NCBI GenBank assembly: GCA_013339685.2
Contig: CM023483.1
Location: forward strand, 22,931,458 to 22,995,457
Length of the DNA stretch: 64,000 nt
Reading direction: 5' to 3'
Source: Hyalomma asiaticum
Lineage: Eukaryota > Arthropoda > Arachnida > Ixodida > Ixodidae
Below are positions 35,470-48,623 of the stretch, one piece after another. The notes under the pieces were generated by a model. The model was not told where the DNA came from. It was given only the letters and a program-made list of their open reading frames with translations, and searched no databases. The translations under genes were made by a program, and so were the position numbers. How positions within the stretch are numbered: the first letter of the stretch is position 1; each line of letters opens with the position of its first letter.

Positions 35470-35615
35470 ACTCGACCCGAAGCTTTTTTTATTTCTTTGC
35501 ATCCACCTCGAATTTTCGCTCACGGACGACGGTGATTTTCCGCTCACAACCAAAGACGCCGGCGCCGACACCGGAATTGCTGCGAAACGAGCTCTTTAAC
35601 GCTATCGCGTGAAAA
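35470..35615 (+). repeat. Possible dispersed repeat fragment
   Basis: GACGCCGGCGCCGACACCGG and a closing AACGCTATCGCGTGAAAATT look like a common tick repeat from memory. Only one copy is in this window, so it is weak. Confidence 0.3.
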
Positions 35616-36640
35616 TTTTGCATTACTGTATATGTACGTCTTAAAGATTAGTCTAACGGTTTACGCATTTCTTTTTGTATAATTTTTTTGTAGAGCAGTG
35701 ATAATGCAATAAGAAAGTACATAACGACAAGCGTGACTTAAGATCGAGTGATACAACTTTCTCGCTCTCGTAATCTGAAGAGGACTTTCGGTGGAACGAA
35801 CAATTTAAAGAGCTAGGTACGTGCTTCGCTGTTCTAACTCGGGCTCTGTAGCTACCCCGTGATTGCCGCCGTAGTTGAAGGGGGTCAGGGAGCACGCACT
35901 GCCTCGGCCACAATGAAGTCAGCCTCCCGGCCGCAGCGTAACAAGGCCGCATGGGTCCTCGTGTCGACGCAAAGGCAGCGCGCGTCCGAGGTAATTACGT
36001 GGCCTCCCCCGAGACGCGAATCGAGGTGGTGCGGTGGACTCCCGTTCACTCCCGGCACGGGGTGGGAATTAGTGTCTCGACGTGTAGAAACGATTCTTTC
36101 GAAGCTCGTGACTCGGCAGCACCTGCTTTAGCTGCTTTAACTGTCGATTCGTTTTCTTTCTTGTTTTTTTTTTTTGGCTCTCTTGACCAACGCGGATACG
36201 ACGGGCCTGTAACAGGCCTTTTGTTCGATGGCACCAAAGAACAGCGTCTGCTGCTTTACTTTTTTTGCAGCTGCTCTATTGGTGTCCCTACGTGCAGGGC
36301 GCTCCGTCAGGACAATCGCCAAGTTGCCAACTTCCTGTTTCAGATATTTTTATGTTTCCTTTATCGAAACAGTCGTGCAGCAAGGTCTCCCATGTGTCCT
36401 TTGCGGAAGACAAAGATTAGCGCCCATACAGCGCTGAAGATATATAGCCATGTTTCGTTTCTGTTGTTTCCATTTATGTATACCTTCACAAGAAACTAGT
36501 CCTTGTAGCATAGAACTCCGGATAGAACTAACCAATGACCGTATCAAGGTCCATCGATACGAAGCGAAAAACTTCGGTGACAAATAATCGCATAAGATTG
36601 CGGTTCTTAAGAGAGCGGTAGAGTGAGAAAATAGAAACCG
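35616..36640. other. No recognised feature
   Basis: Includes a GC-rich frame at 35859-36131 and an overlapping 182-codon frame at 35951-36499, neither recognised. Confidence 0.4.
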
Positions 36641-36641
36641 C

Positions 36642-37067
36642 TTATTGAAACTGCATCATCATCCTCTCTCGCTTCACAATGGGATGTGGTTTCAGTCGAG
36701 CACCCATGCAGTCTTGACGTTGAATTATTAACATGGGCCCAGATAATGAAGCACTTATCTTGACCGCCCTATCAGTCCGCATAAAAGTGAGTGCTTTCGA
36801 AGTCCATTTGGCCATGGGTCCGAAAAACAGCAATGCTTGCACTAGTGGCACAAGGGTAGCGAAGCTGGTGGGTACCTGGCTGGTCCGGGCTTGTCGCCAG
36901 CACACACGCATTTCGCCGTGGCTGGAGACATCGGGGAACGTTTCGCGAAGAACTGCGTGGTCCAGCGAATGCTTCTCAATGTTTCGCACTGAGCTCAGCG
37001 TGAAGGCGTTCGCATCGGACCAGAAACGGTGGCGCACGCGGCGCGCGTGGCATCGGCATGACGCCAC
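36642..37067 (-). pseudogene. Possible decayed Tc1/mariner-type transposase
   Basis: The minus-strand frame begins with a basic stretch and FWSDANAFTLSS, resembling the F-S-D-E catalytic neighbourhood of Tc1/mariner transposases. It continues with VCWRQARTSQVPTSFATLVP, which could correspond to the following variable region. The second catalytic Asp region was not identified and the match is loose. It may equally be an unknown repeat. Confidence 0.2.
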
Positions 37068-37282
37068 CGATTTGCTATGCTACGCTATGCATGCCTATGC
37101 TATATTCTACCAACTGCTTGGACGCCACGAGAAGACTCACGCTCTCGTCGCTCGAAGCTATGCACAAACGCATAGCTTTGCGAAACGCTGCGCACCGTAA
37201 AAATCGACACGCACTGTCTTTGTCTTCTCTTTCTGCTTGCGTATGCAACATGTGCACCCGCCAGCCGCAGTCTTGCCAGTGT

Positions 37283-37320
37283 AGTAATGGGCTGAGGGCA
37301 TGAGCGCAAGAGAAGAAACA
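37283..37320 (+). repeat. Short repeat shared with 54623-54661
   Basis: GTAGTAATGGGCTGAGGGCA and AAGAGAAGAAA recur with small changes at 54.6 kb, where a second half-copy follows at 54669-54718. Confidence 0.6.
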
Positions 37321-37808
37321 CATTGGGCATTGTGTTGTGCACATTAGGTATTGCATAGAAGGAGTGCAGGCACACACTCTGGACCTTAACTAATGATGAT
37401 GATAGTTTTTGCATACGGTCGCCGTCTTTATGATTAGACTAACAGCTTCGCCGTTAAAAATCTCATAAAAAGGAGGCATATAGTTAAAGAGAACAGTTCT
37501 ACAGGATACACATGAGATCACAGCATATATTTAGGGCAGAGAAGGGCCAATTAACACCCTTGATATTTATTTAAGTTAATCTATTGAACCGGAAGTTGAA
37601 GTTGTCCGTATGCGGTTTGTCAGAATACGGGTATGAGCTACGCGTAGAAAGAAGGAAACAGAGAAAGTACAAACGTGTGTATAACGCTCGCTTTTGGCTA
37701 TGCCAGTATCAGCCACACGTAATTGAATTTACCTAATGTCTACCAACGTCAGCGAAAAAGCTCACCGAACCCTGGCGGTTAGAGTCGATAAGGTACTTAG
37801 CATATTAA

Positions 37809-37913
37809 TTTACTAGTGGTGTTAAAGAACCGAATGCAACAGCAGGCCTTAACGAATATTGTCCAAGTGCTGCAGGAGTACTTAATCAAATGTGAATATC
37901 TATGTTGTGTGAA
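37809..37913 (+). repeat. Dispersed repeat C, copy 1
   Basis: Matches 39701-39816 in the same orientation: TTACTAGT.GTGTTAAAGAA, CGAATGCAACAGCA, GACGAATATTGT-like core, GTACTTAAT.AAATGTGAA, TGTTGTGTGAAT. Confidence 0.8.
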
Positions 37914-39700
37914 TAAGGCCGCGTAAAGTACTGCCTTGCATGCGAAGCGATTTTTTCGCTCATGGACAATGCCGACGAATAGGAATTTTCCGCGACACGA
38001 GCTTGTTAAAGAGATTGCATTAAAATTAGCGTTCTTAGAGTGCCACGAGACCAAGTTATAAGCGAGACGTAATGTTTGAGACAAAATTGAAATGACGTAG
38101 TAAAACGTGAGTATAAATATATTCCTAACTAGGGAGTCTAAACAATGATTACGCATTGCGTTACAATGAAAGCTCGTACATCGTTTCTTTCAGAGGCATT
38201 AGGTAACTTTGATCAAGAAATAAAAAAAAACGAAGATAAGAATCTTAATGCCCTTAATTACGAAGCAAGTGCTCGACAAGAGCGCACGAAACAGTGTCAA
38301 GGACACTGACGAAACAGAGCGCTTCCGGAAACTTCCCGGAAGGCTTCATTTCTCTCTCTTAGCTAAATGAGTTTTGCTGGGGTTACTGCTGGTGTGAACT
38401 CGACAAACAAAGGTGCCTGTGAAAGCAAATGAAAAGTTAAGCGGAAAACGTGAATGGATGAAGTGACTCGAAAGGCCTGGTGTACCGCGAATACGAGACA
38501 CTGCACAGGAAGAGTGCACGTACATTCTCCTTGTTGGGGCAGCTTACATCCGCGAAAGCTCCGCACCACGTCGCAGTCAGCGCATCTTCGCTCTCTTCCC
38601 ACAAATTGAGGTTAGGGGACCGAATGGACAGTCCCCTCTCGTCCCGCCACAACTTCGCAGACAGCGCGAATGTGCTAGTACTGTGTTTCCCCGAGGGAAT
38701 GGGAATCAAGTGCGCCCCCCTGGTAATTGACCGTTTTGTTTTCCCGCTGCTGTGTTCAGTTCGGATACGTTTGCTCGGTGCCGGAGCCTGAAATTGCTCT
38801 TGGAACTCCTTTGTTAACCCGAGTCCCCGATAGCTTGCACCAGCAATCGACTCCAGCGTATGTTTCCCGTTCGATTCGTTATTTCGTATCCGGATAGCGG
38901 GGTAACGAATCGAAGAGGAAACATAGGCACGAGGCATGAAACAAGGAGAACTCACGGCCAGTGCGGGCTGGCCGTGATTTCAGCTTCTACTTGAAGGGCT
39001 GCTATACCAATTTACGCTGTAGGATCCCTTATAAATACTACTCTTCTCTTTTCGTGTATCGGCGAGGCCGTGTAATTGGAATATTTGAGAGGTACGTACA
39101 TTATGAACTTCATCAAAACCTCTTGTTGGGCGAGTTGGTACATTCTTGAGGCCTACATTATGAGTACATTATGAGTTGAAGAAAAAAAAAATAAGTCGCT
39201 TTTTGCAAACGATAAAATCGGAACCAGCGCTCAAGAAAAGGAAAAGAGAACGTGACGGTATCAAAGGATACATCACTGAACATGCACATGCTTGCTAAAT
39301 GGCAGACAAAAAAGCTAACAGAATGAAGGGGCCTAAGAGACAGCAAATGCTGTCCATCATTTAAATGAGGGACACAAGCGTTGTGATGAAGTCGTGGGTT
39401 CCGTTTTCACGTTGGGAAAGTTGTCCTTGATTTCATTTTTCTTCCCCTTTTTGTTTCCCGAAAGCAAGTTCATTGACTCACTGCTTTCCTCGTGTTCCAT
39501 AAGTTGCTGGATGACCAATAGGGACTAAGTATTAGGCGTTGAAAAACGGTGTCACTTAAAGCTAGAATATACATATAATCGTATGAGGTAAGTGTAGTTT
39601 TTTTTTCTTTTTAAGAATGCGCTTATCCTGAAATGACATCGCTCAAACACGTTAGTACACGAAACGCGTAAGGAACTAACAATGCTACTTGGCATTTTCA
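37914..39700. other. No recognised feature between copies of repeat C
   Basis: The frame pair near 38437-38955 is present on both strands with no recognised domain. Confidence 0.4.
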
Positions 39701-39816
39701 TTTACTAGTCGTGTTAAAGAAGCGAATGCAACAGCAAGCGATAATGTTCCTTGACGAATATTGTTCAAGTGCTGCTGGAGTACTTAATAAAATGTGAACA
39801 TCTACGTTGTGTGAAT
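39701..39816 (+). repeat. Dispersed repeat C, copy 2
   Basis: Carries about ten extra bases (ATAATGTTCC) relative to copy 1 and is otherwise closely similar. Confidence 0.8.
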
Positions 39817-41927
39817 TTTCCTGATGAGTGAACGTATTTATTGTGGCATCGAGACTTTGAGCATGCGAGCGTCCGTCCACGTGCCCACTTTGTATTAGTT
39901 TTTGTTGATTTTGCTGTCGAGAACATTTTGTGTTGGAACATCACGCAAGAGAGGATTAGGCGGCGCCACACGTATATGCATACACCTCTCTTTTAATGCA
40001 GTTACAATAAAAAGAAAACGTTCTAAGTACGCATTAAAAAATCACCTATAAATTATTGCCCCCTAACTTAACGCACCTTTTGACGTCGTTGAGTACTCAC
40101 TGAAAACGATATCCTTGAGTATAGCTTCAACTAATTTTAGGTAAACATCAAAGGAGCCGTCATTGGTTCAGCATAAATACACTGTGTTATACGTCAGTAG
40201 CAAATGAGCACTAAAAAATACGACTTTGCCGGGTCTGATGAGGAAGCTCTGGCAACATACCTTCACTTCTCCATTTAAGCTAACGCCACCCAACGCTAAA
40301 GCTTCTTGTTCGGAATATTTCACTTTCAAATAACGAGACACAAATTGTCGCAACTATGTTTCCTCGCTCACTGTGAAATTATCAATTACTTTTGCCTCAT
40401 GGAGAAGCACCATTCGCGTCCGAGCTTCAAAATACTTATTAATGGCAGACGCGCCTGTTATCTTCAAACTTTGTTTTCTGAGCTTCCACTGTTTGCGCAG
40501 ATAATGGTTCGGACACGTCTGGCATAAAAAATGCAGCGTTTCCCAATTAGCCGCAGTGAGTGCCGCAAATACTATCTTAACAATAACAACCAAAGTACTC
40601 CAGCGCCTACGGGACGGGCTCTAATGCTGGTCGCCTACAGGGGATGCTAAGTGTTTCTTTCATGGCTTTGTTAGTGTCGTGGCTTGCGGCTTGTGTAAAT
40701 GGCTTCAAAGGCAAATGCATCTCACACCATCTATGACAAGGGATCAGCTTAGTGATAACGCTTTGTCAATATATGAGGCCTGTGGTGCAGTGTAATTAAT
40801 AGGGTAGGACGTTTGCTCGTGCGTAGCACGTTCCTTCCACGTCTTGTTGAGTTTATTGAACCCGATAGCTTATTCACAGAATCTGAGTAGCAGCTAATGC
40901 CGAAGTTCATTGGGAGGTAAGTATCCATTTCCGAGAACTCTAGTAGTGCGCTTCTTTGTCGTTGCAGAAGCGTTGCGTAGGCACAAACTGTCCTATGAAA
41001 GCACGCCTCTGTGAAGCGATCACAAAAGGCCGAAGGAATGGTGTCGTCTTTGAGGCCGAATGTACCGCCCATTCTACGTTTTGGGATTTCCCAATTCCTT
41101 GAACTTCTACTCGGGGGGGAGGGGGGGGGGGAAGAGAAAAACTGAACTTGAATGATGAACAAGTTGAAGATGTGGTTCTGCTACAAAACAAATTAAAAAG
41201 CGGATGAAAAAAAAAAAACAAAAACAAAAACGGATTCGCTATTCCTCTCCTAGGCAGCTACATGTTCTTTGCGCTTTCGCTCGCGTTGCAAAACTTCGCG
41301 TGTTTCGTTAATCTGTCAGACGCAGTTTACGTTGTTTTCTCTCCGCAGCCATTGAACAGTCTGAAAGAAAAATGGGCTTTTACGGTGGGCTCCAGCGGCG
41401 AAAGCCTGCGTTCTTTCAACGTTCAAATCACAAGACCACGCCCATTCCTTCGTAGCAATGCTTTGAGCTGCTTCATTCTTCCCACGTATTTTATGGTGTT
41501 TATTTTATTGGTTTCCCGAACAGAAGCTAAGAATTCGCGACGTCTCCAGCGGCTGCGGAGTTCGGGAAGAATGGCTGCGACGTTTTTGCGGATAGACCAT
41601 TCGTCTGCACGCTTCCTGTGATTTACTTCGAGCGTCCGTTTGGTTCTCGAAATTATCCTTTGTCCGTCTACAGAAATGAGTGGGCTTCAGATTCCTCCCA
41701 GCGACAAGGTCCACTTGCATCTACCTTTTTCGATGTCTGCTCCGCGGTGAGTCTTTCTTTTCTTTACCTCAGTACTAGCTGGTCTGAGAAAAGAGGTTAA
41801 ATGTAGCGCATGACTGATGAATGCTTTGCCAAAATTGACTGGTGCAGTCACACTTATCACTGCCTTGTTTCTCTGGTTTGCCTATTACAGCTTTGTGTAA
41901 TTGCTAACTGGACCGATGATACCATGC
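39817..41927. other. No recognised feature
   Basis: Short frames on both strands. G-run near 41113-41132. Confidence 0.5.
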
Positions 41928-42524
41928 TTAAAAGGGTCCTGAACCACCCCCGGCGCTTGATTTTGGAAACGACTTGGTGCGTATTGGGCAGAATGCCTCT
42001 CAGAAATACACAACCCAAAGAACTCTTCAAAAAGATGTGCTGGGAGCTAAGATATTGCGACAGGAAAATCTCCCTTGCCCGTTATTTCTCAACTCGGCAT
42101 AACAGGGCTCTGGTGGACGGCCGTGAGTGAGGTGCTCTGCCGACCGTTACTGACCAGGCTTCAGTGTCTTAACAGCGTGGCTGATTGCGCGCACAACCTT
42201 GCGGGGCTACCGGGTGTAAAGCTATTGTATACAGTAACTCGGAGGAAAGCCTGTACTCGGGTGAGGCGGGCGGCAGCGAATGGGTTAATTTACGTCGGCT
42301 ATTGGCCAATCACAGGAAATGGAGTATCTATGTACAAGCAGAGTGAGGAGTGAAAAGAGGTCTTCCGAGTAAAGGGGCAACCTTCTGCTCCGCTTGTGAA
42401 CGATACGCACCGTGCACGACTACAGAATTTGGCTGAGCTGTTCATTGCAGCGTGCGCTAGCCGTAGGGTGTGTGTGTGTTTTTTTTTTCAACCAAGCCCG
42501 GGGGTAAATTCAGGACCCCTTTAA
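41928..42524. mobile_element. TTAA-flanked MITE, 589 bp
   Basis: TTAA at 41928-41931 and 42521-42524 flank ends that read AAGGGTCCTGAACC and, reverse-complemented, AGGGGTCCTGAATT. TTAA target duplication is the rule for piggyBac-type elements, though the ends do not start CCC as in classic piggyBac. No transposase frame is inside; the 106-codon frame at 41810-42130 only crosses the left end. Confidence 0.6.
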
Positions 42525-43521
42525 AGCGCACACGAATCAGCGCCATCTTGCGGGACACCCTGCCTCGTTCCTTCGGCGCCTCGCTTCAAGAGGGCCTTGA
42601 GGGCAACGCTAAAGAGAATGCTATTGCAGAGAAAGAGAGAGAGCGGGATCACGAGGAAAAGCTAGGGAGGTTAATTAGACCCTGTTCGGTGCGCTATTAC
42701 CATAGACGTAAAGTCCGCGCTTGCGTAATAGGAAGCGTTTCTCTTTCCTGCCTCTAGGCTTAATTATGCAAGGGTTCTTTACGCGAAGCTTGGTTCTGAC
42801 TGCTGGACCTAGTGTAACATAAAAATGAGAAATATCGATTTTAAAGACGGTAGTAGGCAATGCAACTGCTTCTTATACAATCCACAAGTTTCCCAATATA
42901 GGCAACGAACGATGAATGGGCGCCGTGTCTTGTTCTACGCCTAAGGCAACATCGTTATCGAGTCGAAAGGCGCTTACTTTAGTCTGCGGTTATTGTTAGT
43001 GGTATCGCAAGCGGCGTCGCTATTAGTGCATGGTTACTAAAAACGAAAACGAGGCTAGCGTCGTGCGATACACAAAAGCTACGTGTACACTCTATGGGTG
43101 TACGTTATCTTAACTTCCAGGTTTAGCTCTGTATATTTAATGCACGCATCGTCGCTTGCTGTAGCTCTCATAGTCATTCAACAGAGAGATGTTTATCATT
43201 GGAGGGAGAGAGGTTTATTTGTAGAAAGTCAGATAGGTACGCACCTGAGTCATGGTGATTCAATGAATCTGCATTGCTTCCTTGTGTAAACAAAGGTACA
43301 GGAAGGTAGTGCAAGTAGGCGATATGGAATCAATTATCACGCAGCTGAATCCTGTAGAAAAAAAGGAAAATGCTTGATGTTGTCGGGACTCATCTTCGGA
43401 ACTACCTAAATGTTATCGTGGCACTCGTTTCATGCCGACTGAAATGTACTGTGCATAGCCAAGTACAGTGAGTCAGTCGTGTCCATATGTGTTTTGTTCT
43501 ATTGAACCCGATAACATTTCT
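42525..43521. other. No recognised feature
   Basis: No coding or repeat signal seen. Confidence 0.5.
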
Positions 43522-44010
43522 GTACTATCGTGAGAAATATGAAAGGGAACACAGGAACGCATGGCAAACACCCTGAAGCCCAGCTATCGGTGATACGTGA
43601 CGGCAGCCGTCATAAACATAGGGGAGAGGGGAAGGCTGTTCTAACAACTGTTGGCACTCCTGCTGTGTGTTTGTGTGCACAAAGTGCGGGACTTTGCGTT
43701 TCACCATGCACTTGTGTGAAAAAAAAAGAACGAAAGAAAAAGAATGAAAGAAAAAGAAACGAATCGCTGCATGTTACTGCGACGATTGCCGCCTCTTATC
43801 GATTATCGGACGATACCGTGTTATCGGTGAAATGGCATAAGTTGCTGCTTTGTAGAAACTCCAGCGTGGTGGGGGTGCGAACATTTAGTGAAAGCGCGCC
43901 CTCCTTTCCACTTGGTTTTTCACAGTGCCATTCGCGTATCGCTCTGAGTCGATTTAGAGGCAGTTTGCCACGGGTTCCTGTGTTCCCTTTCATATTGCTC
44001 ACGATAGTAC
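43522..44010. repeat. Inverted repeat, 48-base conserved arms
   Basis: Left arm 43522-43569 (GTACTATCGTGAGAAATATG, AAAGGGAACACAGGAAC, TGGCAAAC). Right arm 43963-44010 is its reverse complement with about four changes. Weaker similarity continues inward (GATACG.GA). The spacer includes an A-rich GAAAGAAAAAG tract. It could be a foldback element or two oppositely inserted copies of one repeat. Confidence 0.8.
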
Positions 44011-47000
44011 GTGCAAGACCTGCCGCTCGGACAATAAGTACGGGAAATATTGCAGTGTTTACTAAATAACTATCCACAGCGCGTTCCCTGCAATCATTAT
44101 TCATGGTAGCTTCATGCATCTATGCGCTCTGGAAGGCCACAGTGTCAGCGCGGAGAAAGGTGGAGCAGCAAGTTTTGCTTTGGCCGAGGAAAATGAGGCA
44201 TAAGCATGCCCTCCTGGGCTTCGGAAGCAAGTCAGAACGAGCGCAACTGACGTTGGCACAAATATACCTCTCTCTGTCTCTCTGTCTCTCTTCAGCTTCA
44301 CGTTTCAAAGGTCCAATATTTGGGATTGGAGAGATATAGAAACAAAGACAACATATTTTTGTCCTCTATAAAGATCGGTATCATCTAGAGACGCCAGTAT
44401 TAGCATTACTTATGCACGTGTTATTATCGGGTGCAAGTTTTCCCGCCTTCAAAAATAGTTTCCTTTCTACAAGGCTCGCTGCCTGAGATACTTAGGTAAG
44501 TCTGGGGATGCTGCCGGATTCCCATCGAGCAACTGCGTTCCGTCAAGCTTTAACTCATGGATATTGGTAGCTATAAAGCTATATTCGTGATATCTATAAT
44601 TTTTATAATTCTGGCGCTGGCTTGAGGGATGGGCGGTAATTATGACGGTTCAAAGAATTTTACTGCTGAGCGACTACTCGAATGAACGTATACATCTTTC
44701 TTTATTCTGTCTTCTAAACGTCAACGTTGTTTAGCAAACACAATTATCACTAAGGTGCTGCCCGCAATGCCGGAGTTTCTTCTCGAGACTGCGGTTGCGA
44801 GTTGTCCGCCCGGCGATTCTATGATAAGAACAGACCAAATTATGTGTGTTATGTGCACTGAAGCAGATGACGCGGTCTCCAATCTTATAATATCGCCATC
44901 GTACAGACCCGCCTGTTTCAGTCTCGCGTAAGCTCCGCACCACATAAACTGTGGGGAAAGACGACGCACGGCTGCTCGATTGATGAATTCGCAGGGCAAC
45001 TGAAGACAAAAAAGCTTCCAGGATTGCACTGCTGACGAAGCGCAGACGACGAAGCACAGACGCAGGGTAAGCTAGACTCCGCTGCGTACTCACGCATTGT
45101 TCTCGTTCGGGGCTCTACAATTCCTGCTTCTCTCATCTCCATCATATCTTGTCTCTTCGATTGTCTTTACTGTTTCTTCTTCTTCATATTTGTCCTCTCC
45201 TTCTTCGACTTCTTATTTTCTTCTACTTCTTATTTTTCTGCCTCACCATCCTATTCTTCGTGGTCGTCGTCTTCTTCACCATCTTCTTCATAGGAGTACC
45301 CCATAGAAATATTCCAACAAATCACGATTATTACACACCACAGAGTAGATTTCTCTCCCGCAAAACAGACGTCTTTGCAACAACGCAAGCACCAACTTTA
45401 CGTTGCAGCATGAGCTGCCATTTAATCACCACGGAGCTGTCGACGTCCTGGTAAGTCCGCGTCACGCGCACAACCACTCGAACGGCCCAAAGTCGATGAT
45501 CCTACTCGTTACACTTGGCAGAATGTTGTACATTTCTGCATACGCAGTTTTGTCACTGACTGCTTCGCAAGGCACCGATTGCCAGAATGCGTGGAATCAG
45601 ACAAATTTTTTATAGTGTCTATTTGTCCAGAAAACTAAAAATGGAAAATACTTAATTTTTTTGTTAGAGAAATGTTGCCGTAGTCTTTCGAGCTCTTTCA
45701 AGAAACATCCAAGTAGCGGAAACATTCGCTAGAAAAACAAAGTATGTTCTGTTTTTCTTCAGTACCACATCAAATATGGCATCATGCTTGTCATGGAGAA
45801 TCTGTCATTTAAGCCACGACCAGCCTCTGAATCTTAGGCGGGGACATTAACAATTTTTAAATATTTATGAAGTGCTTTGAAGGATATTATAGACTTGAGC
45901 TAGATGGTTTCAAGCGCATAACCCACTAAAGCCTGCATACAAGCGTTTCTTTTTGTCTGCGCTGTGACGCCTCATCATATTACTAGCTAAGTGAGAACTC
46001 CTAAAAGCGGTGACTGGCCGTCACAGCAGCGAAAGTGCTTCTAGGGTCTGCTGATGGCACCGCATTTCTTTCTCCACACCATGCTGTCACTACTTCAGCC
46101 AGCAAACCACAACGAGATGTCTAGCTCTTTCCGCAGCAGCAGACACCTTCTCTGAGGTTACTTGAAACCACAAGCACTTGACGCTCAGTCAACCACGAAT
46201 GTCGCTCAGTCGTGAACAGAAAAAAAAAAATTGCTTAAAGTATTCTGCTCATTTAATCTCGCCTCTGAGTGTCATGTGTCTCTCGTCATAACCCGCATTT
46301 CATTTTCCCTTTTCTCCTTTTTTTCTTTTTTTGCCGTGAAACGAGCTCGAGCGTCCTGCGTCTTGTTTCAGTAACGTTAATCCAAAATAGCGCGAAGTTA
46401 CAAACACCCTTTAAGGCCAGAGTATAGCAATTATGCCTGAAAAATAGCTTTTGCTCATTCAATTCTCGCGCCTTTATAGCGCTGCGTAATGAACGCTCTC
46501 CTGGCACACTCAATGATAGGAACGATCGTGGTTAAAGTCAGCGCTTCGTTGCATGGACAAAGAGATGCATCTTAGAAATAATTAAGGCAATTAGTTAATA
46601 AGCAGGTACTACAACTTCTCAGCACATTTCGTATACCGAATTCTAAGAACGCGTGAGAGTTTCAGGGAAAAAAAAAAACTCGTTTGCGAGAACCAATAGT
46701 TCAGTCGCTAGTACCGCCGTGCATCGTTGTTGCTTCTGTGTTTTCGCCAGGCAGCTTTGACTGGAAACACTCTTCACTATGTGCAACCATGCAACAAGCT
46801 AGAGGAAACACTACTCTCAATACTCCTTCTCTCTGAATTATCTTAGGCCTGTTTGTTAGCTGAGATGATGTTCTACTGCGACGCGCGAGGAGGGGTGATC
46901 AACTCCTTGTAAGTGCAGCGATATTCACACGGGAACGAGACGCAGAAAAGAAGAAGCGAAGGAAATTATAGCGCAGAGACGTTAAGATGGGCATTAAAAA

Positions 47001-48330
47001 AATTGAAAGCGGTCGAAGCCAATCCGGATATCTCTGGCAATGGTCTCGGTTCACTGGTTCATTATGATGTTTTTGTCCGCAGGCTTTTTATTTGTTTATT
47101 CACGCGAATAAGAGCATATTATCCCAATGATATGGGATTAGCTTGCACTTTTCAGGTGAGAAAAGTTTTAAGGCAAGGCCGTCCTGACCAACCGCATTTG
47201 TCCATAATTGTTGGCTTTTCTCGAATTGAGGAGACGCGAAGCGAGCATTATAAGATCGTTTTTCAGAATATGACTATTCGTGTTAACATTTCCTGCAATA
47301 AGATATAAGCGGATGCTGCCTCTAGGGCCTTTCTTCCGTATGGCATGCTGTTGCTATGCTACTGAATACATCGTTTGCCGCACATAATTTGATAACTATG
47401 TTCTTTTACGACAGAATGATATCGGAAACAATGTAGCTACGTTCCACTTCTCCTAACTTAATCCTATCTCCAGCAACGAATGCTTCGAGAGAGATGCGCG
47501 CTTCCGGCAGTACACCGTAGATGGATGAAAAAAAAAATGCCTTAAGGAGGCGACGATGGCATATTTCTTTATACACGCCTAAAAATTCAAATAAGGAGAG
47601 ATGGGCACTATAAGCTCACTTCCCAGGCGCTGCATATTTTATTCTCTTGGCAGGAAATGCGGAGATATGAATTTAAGGTACGAAACGATGAGAGTTGGCG
47701 CTCGCTAAGTAGCAGGGCCGTATAAGGAGAGATATAGAGATAGATAGAGGCGTAGAAAAAGAAAGAGAGGCTTTCCGAAGAGGTATGTTTCACGCGAATA
47801 ATACTGGGAAGGGGCCATATGATGGATCACGGCACGACTTTGGCTAAAAGGCAATGTTTTATTCCAGCTCGTAGTTCGTGATTTTTTATTTTGAGTACAC
47901 CCGCGAGCGATTCATTTTTCAGCCAAGCATATAACATAGTTCGAATTTCCAATGGGAGCACAACTTGTTATAATAACATGGAATAAAATGAGACTTGTGG
48001 TCTAACTGTCGTCATGCAACAGTGTTTTCTATATGCATCCTGTTTTGCGCTTACACTTAGAAAATAGTGGCACCGTCTTTTTGTTCGGGAATGCAGCCAT
48101 CATTGCCTACTTGACCTTTTGTTGTAATAGCGCAGTCGACAAAAGTGTTAGCTGCGCATATTTCGGTCCTTAAAGGGACAGCACAATGGAGTTGAATGTA
48201 TTCGATCAACGGTACAAAAACGCGTAGTGAAGCAACGTTGCCACTTCTAGACTTCTTTTTTGAGGAGAAGAGAATTTTGTTCAAGGTCAGAAACAACGCA
48301 CCAATGTCACCATCGTAGCTTCCTGTTCCT
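44011..48330. other. No recognised gene
   Basis: A CT-rich low-complexity stretch (45129-45295) and scattered frames. Nothing with splice support. Confidence 0.45.
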
Positions 48331-48570
48331 TATTGATTGATTTATGAGGTTTTACGTCCCAAAACCACGATCTGATTATTGGAGACGCCGTAGTGGAGGG
48401 CTCCGGAAATTTACACCAATTGGGGTTCCTTAAAGTGCACTGACATCGCACTGTACACAAGCGTCATTATTTCGCCTCCATCTAAATGCCGCACCCGCGG
48501 TCGGAATTCGTTCCTGCGACCCCCGGATCAGCAGCCGAGCACCATATCCGCTAGACCACTGTGGTGGGGC
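48331..48570 (-). mobile_element. tRNA-derived SINE (Ruka-like), antisense
   Basis: TTGATTGATTTATGAGGTTT start (tail), then TTACGTCCCAAAACCACGAT, GGAGGGCTCCGGAAATTTAC and a tRNA-like end CCGAGCACCATATCCGCTAG. Complete in length. Confidence 0.92.
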
Positions 48571-48623
48571 CTCTTCTAGAATTGGAAGTGTAGGAGATAT
48601 TTTCGATAAATTATATCAGACTG

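Noticed and set aside
35951..36499. 182-codon + strand frame
   Set aside because: GC-rich first part then low-complexity Phe-rich part; no domain, with overlapping frames on both strands.
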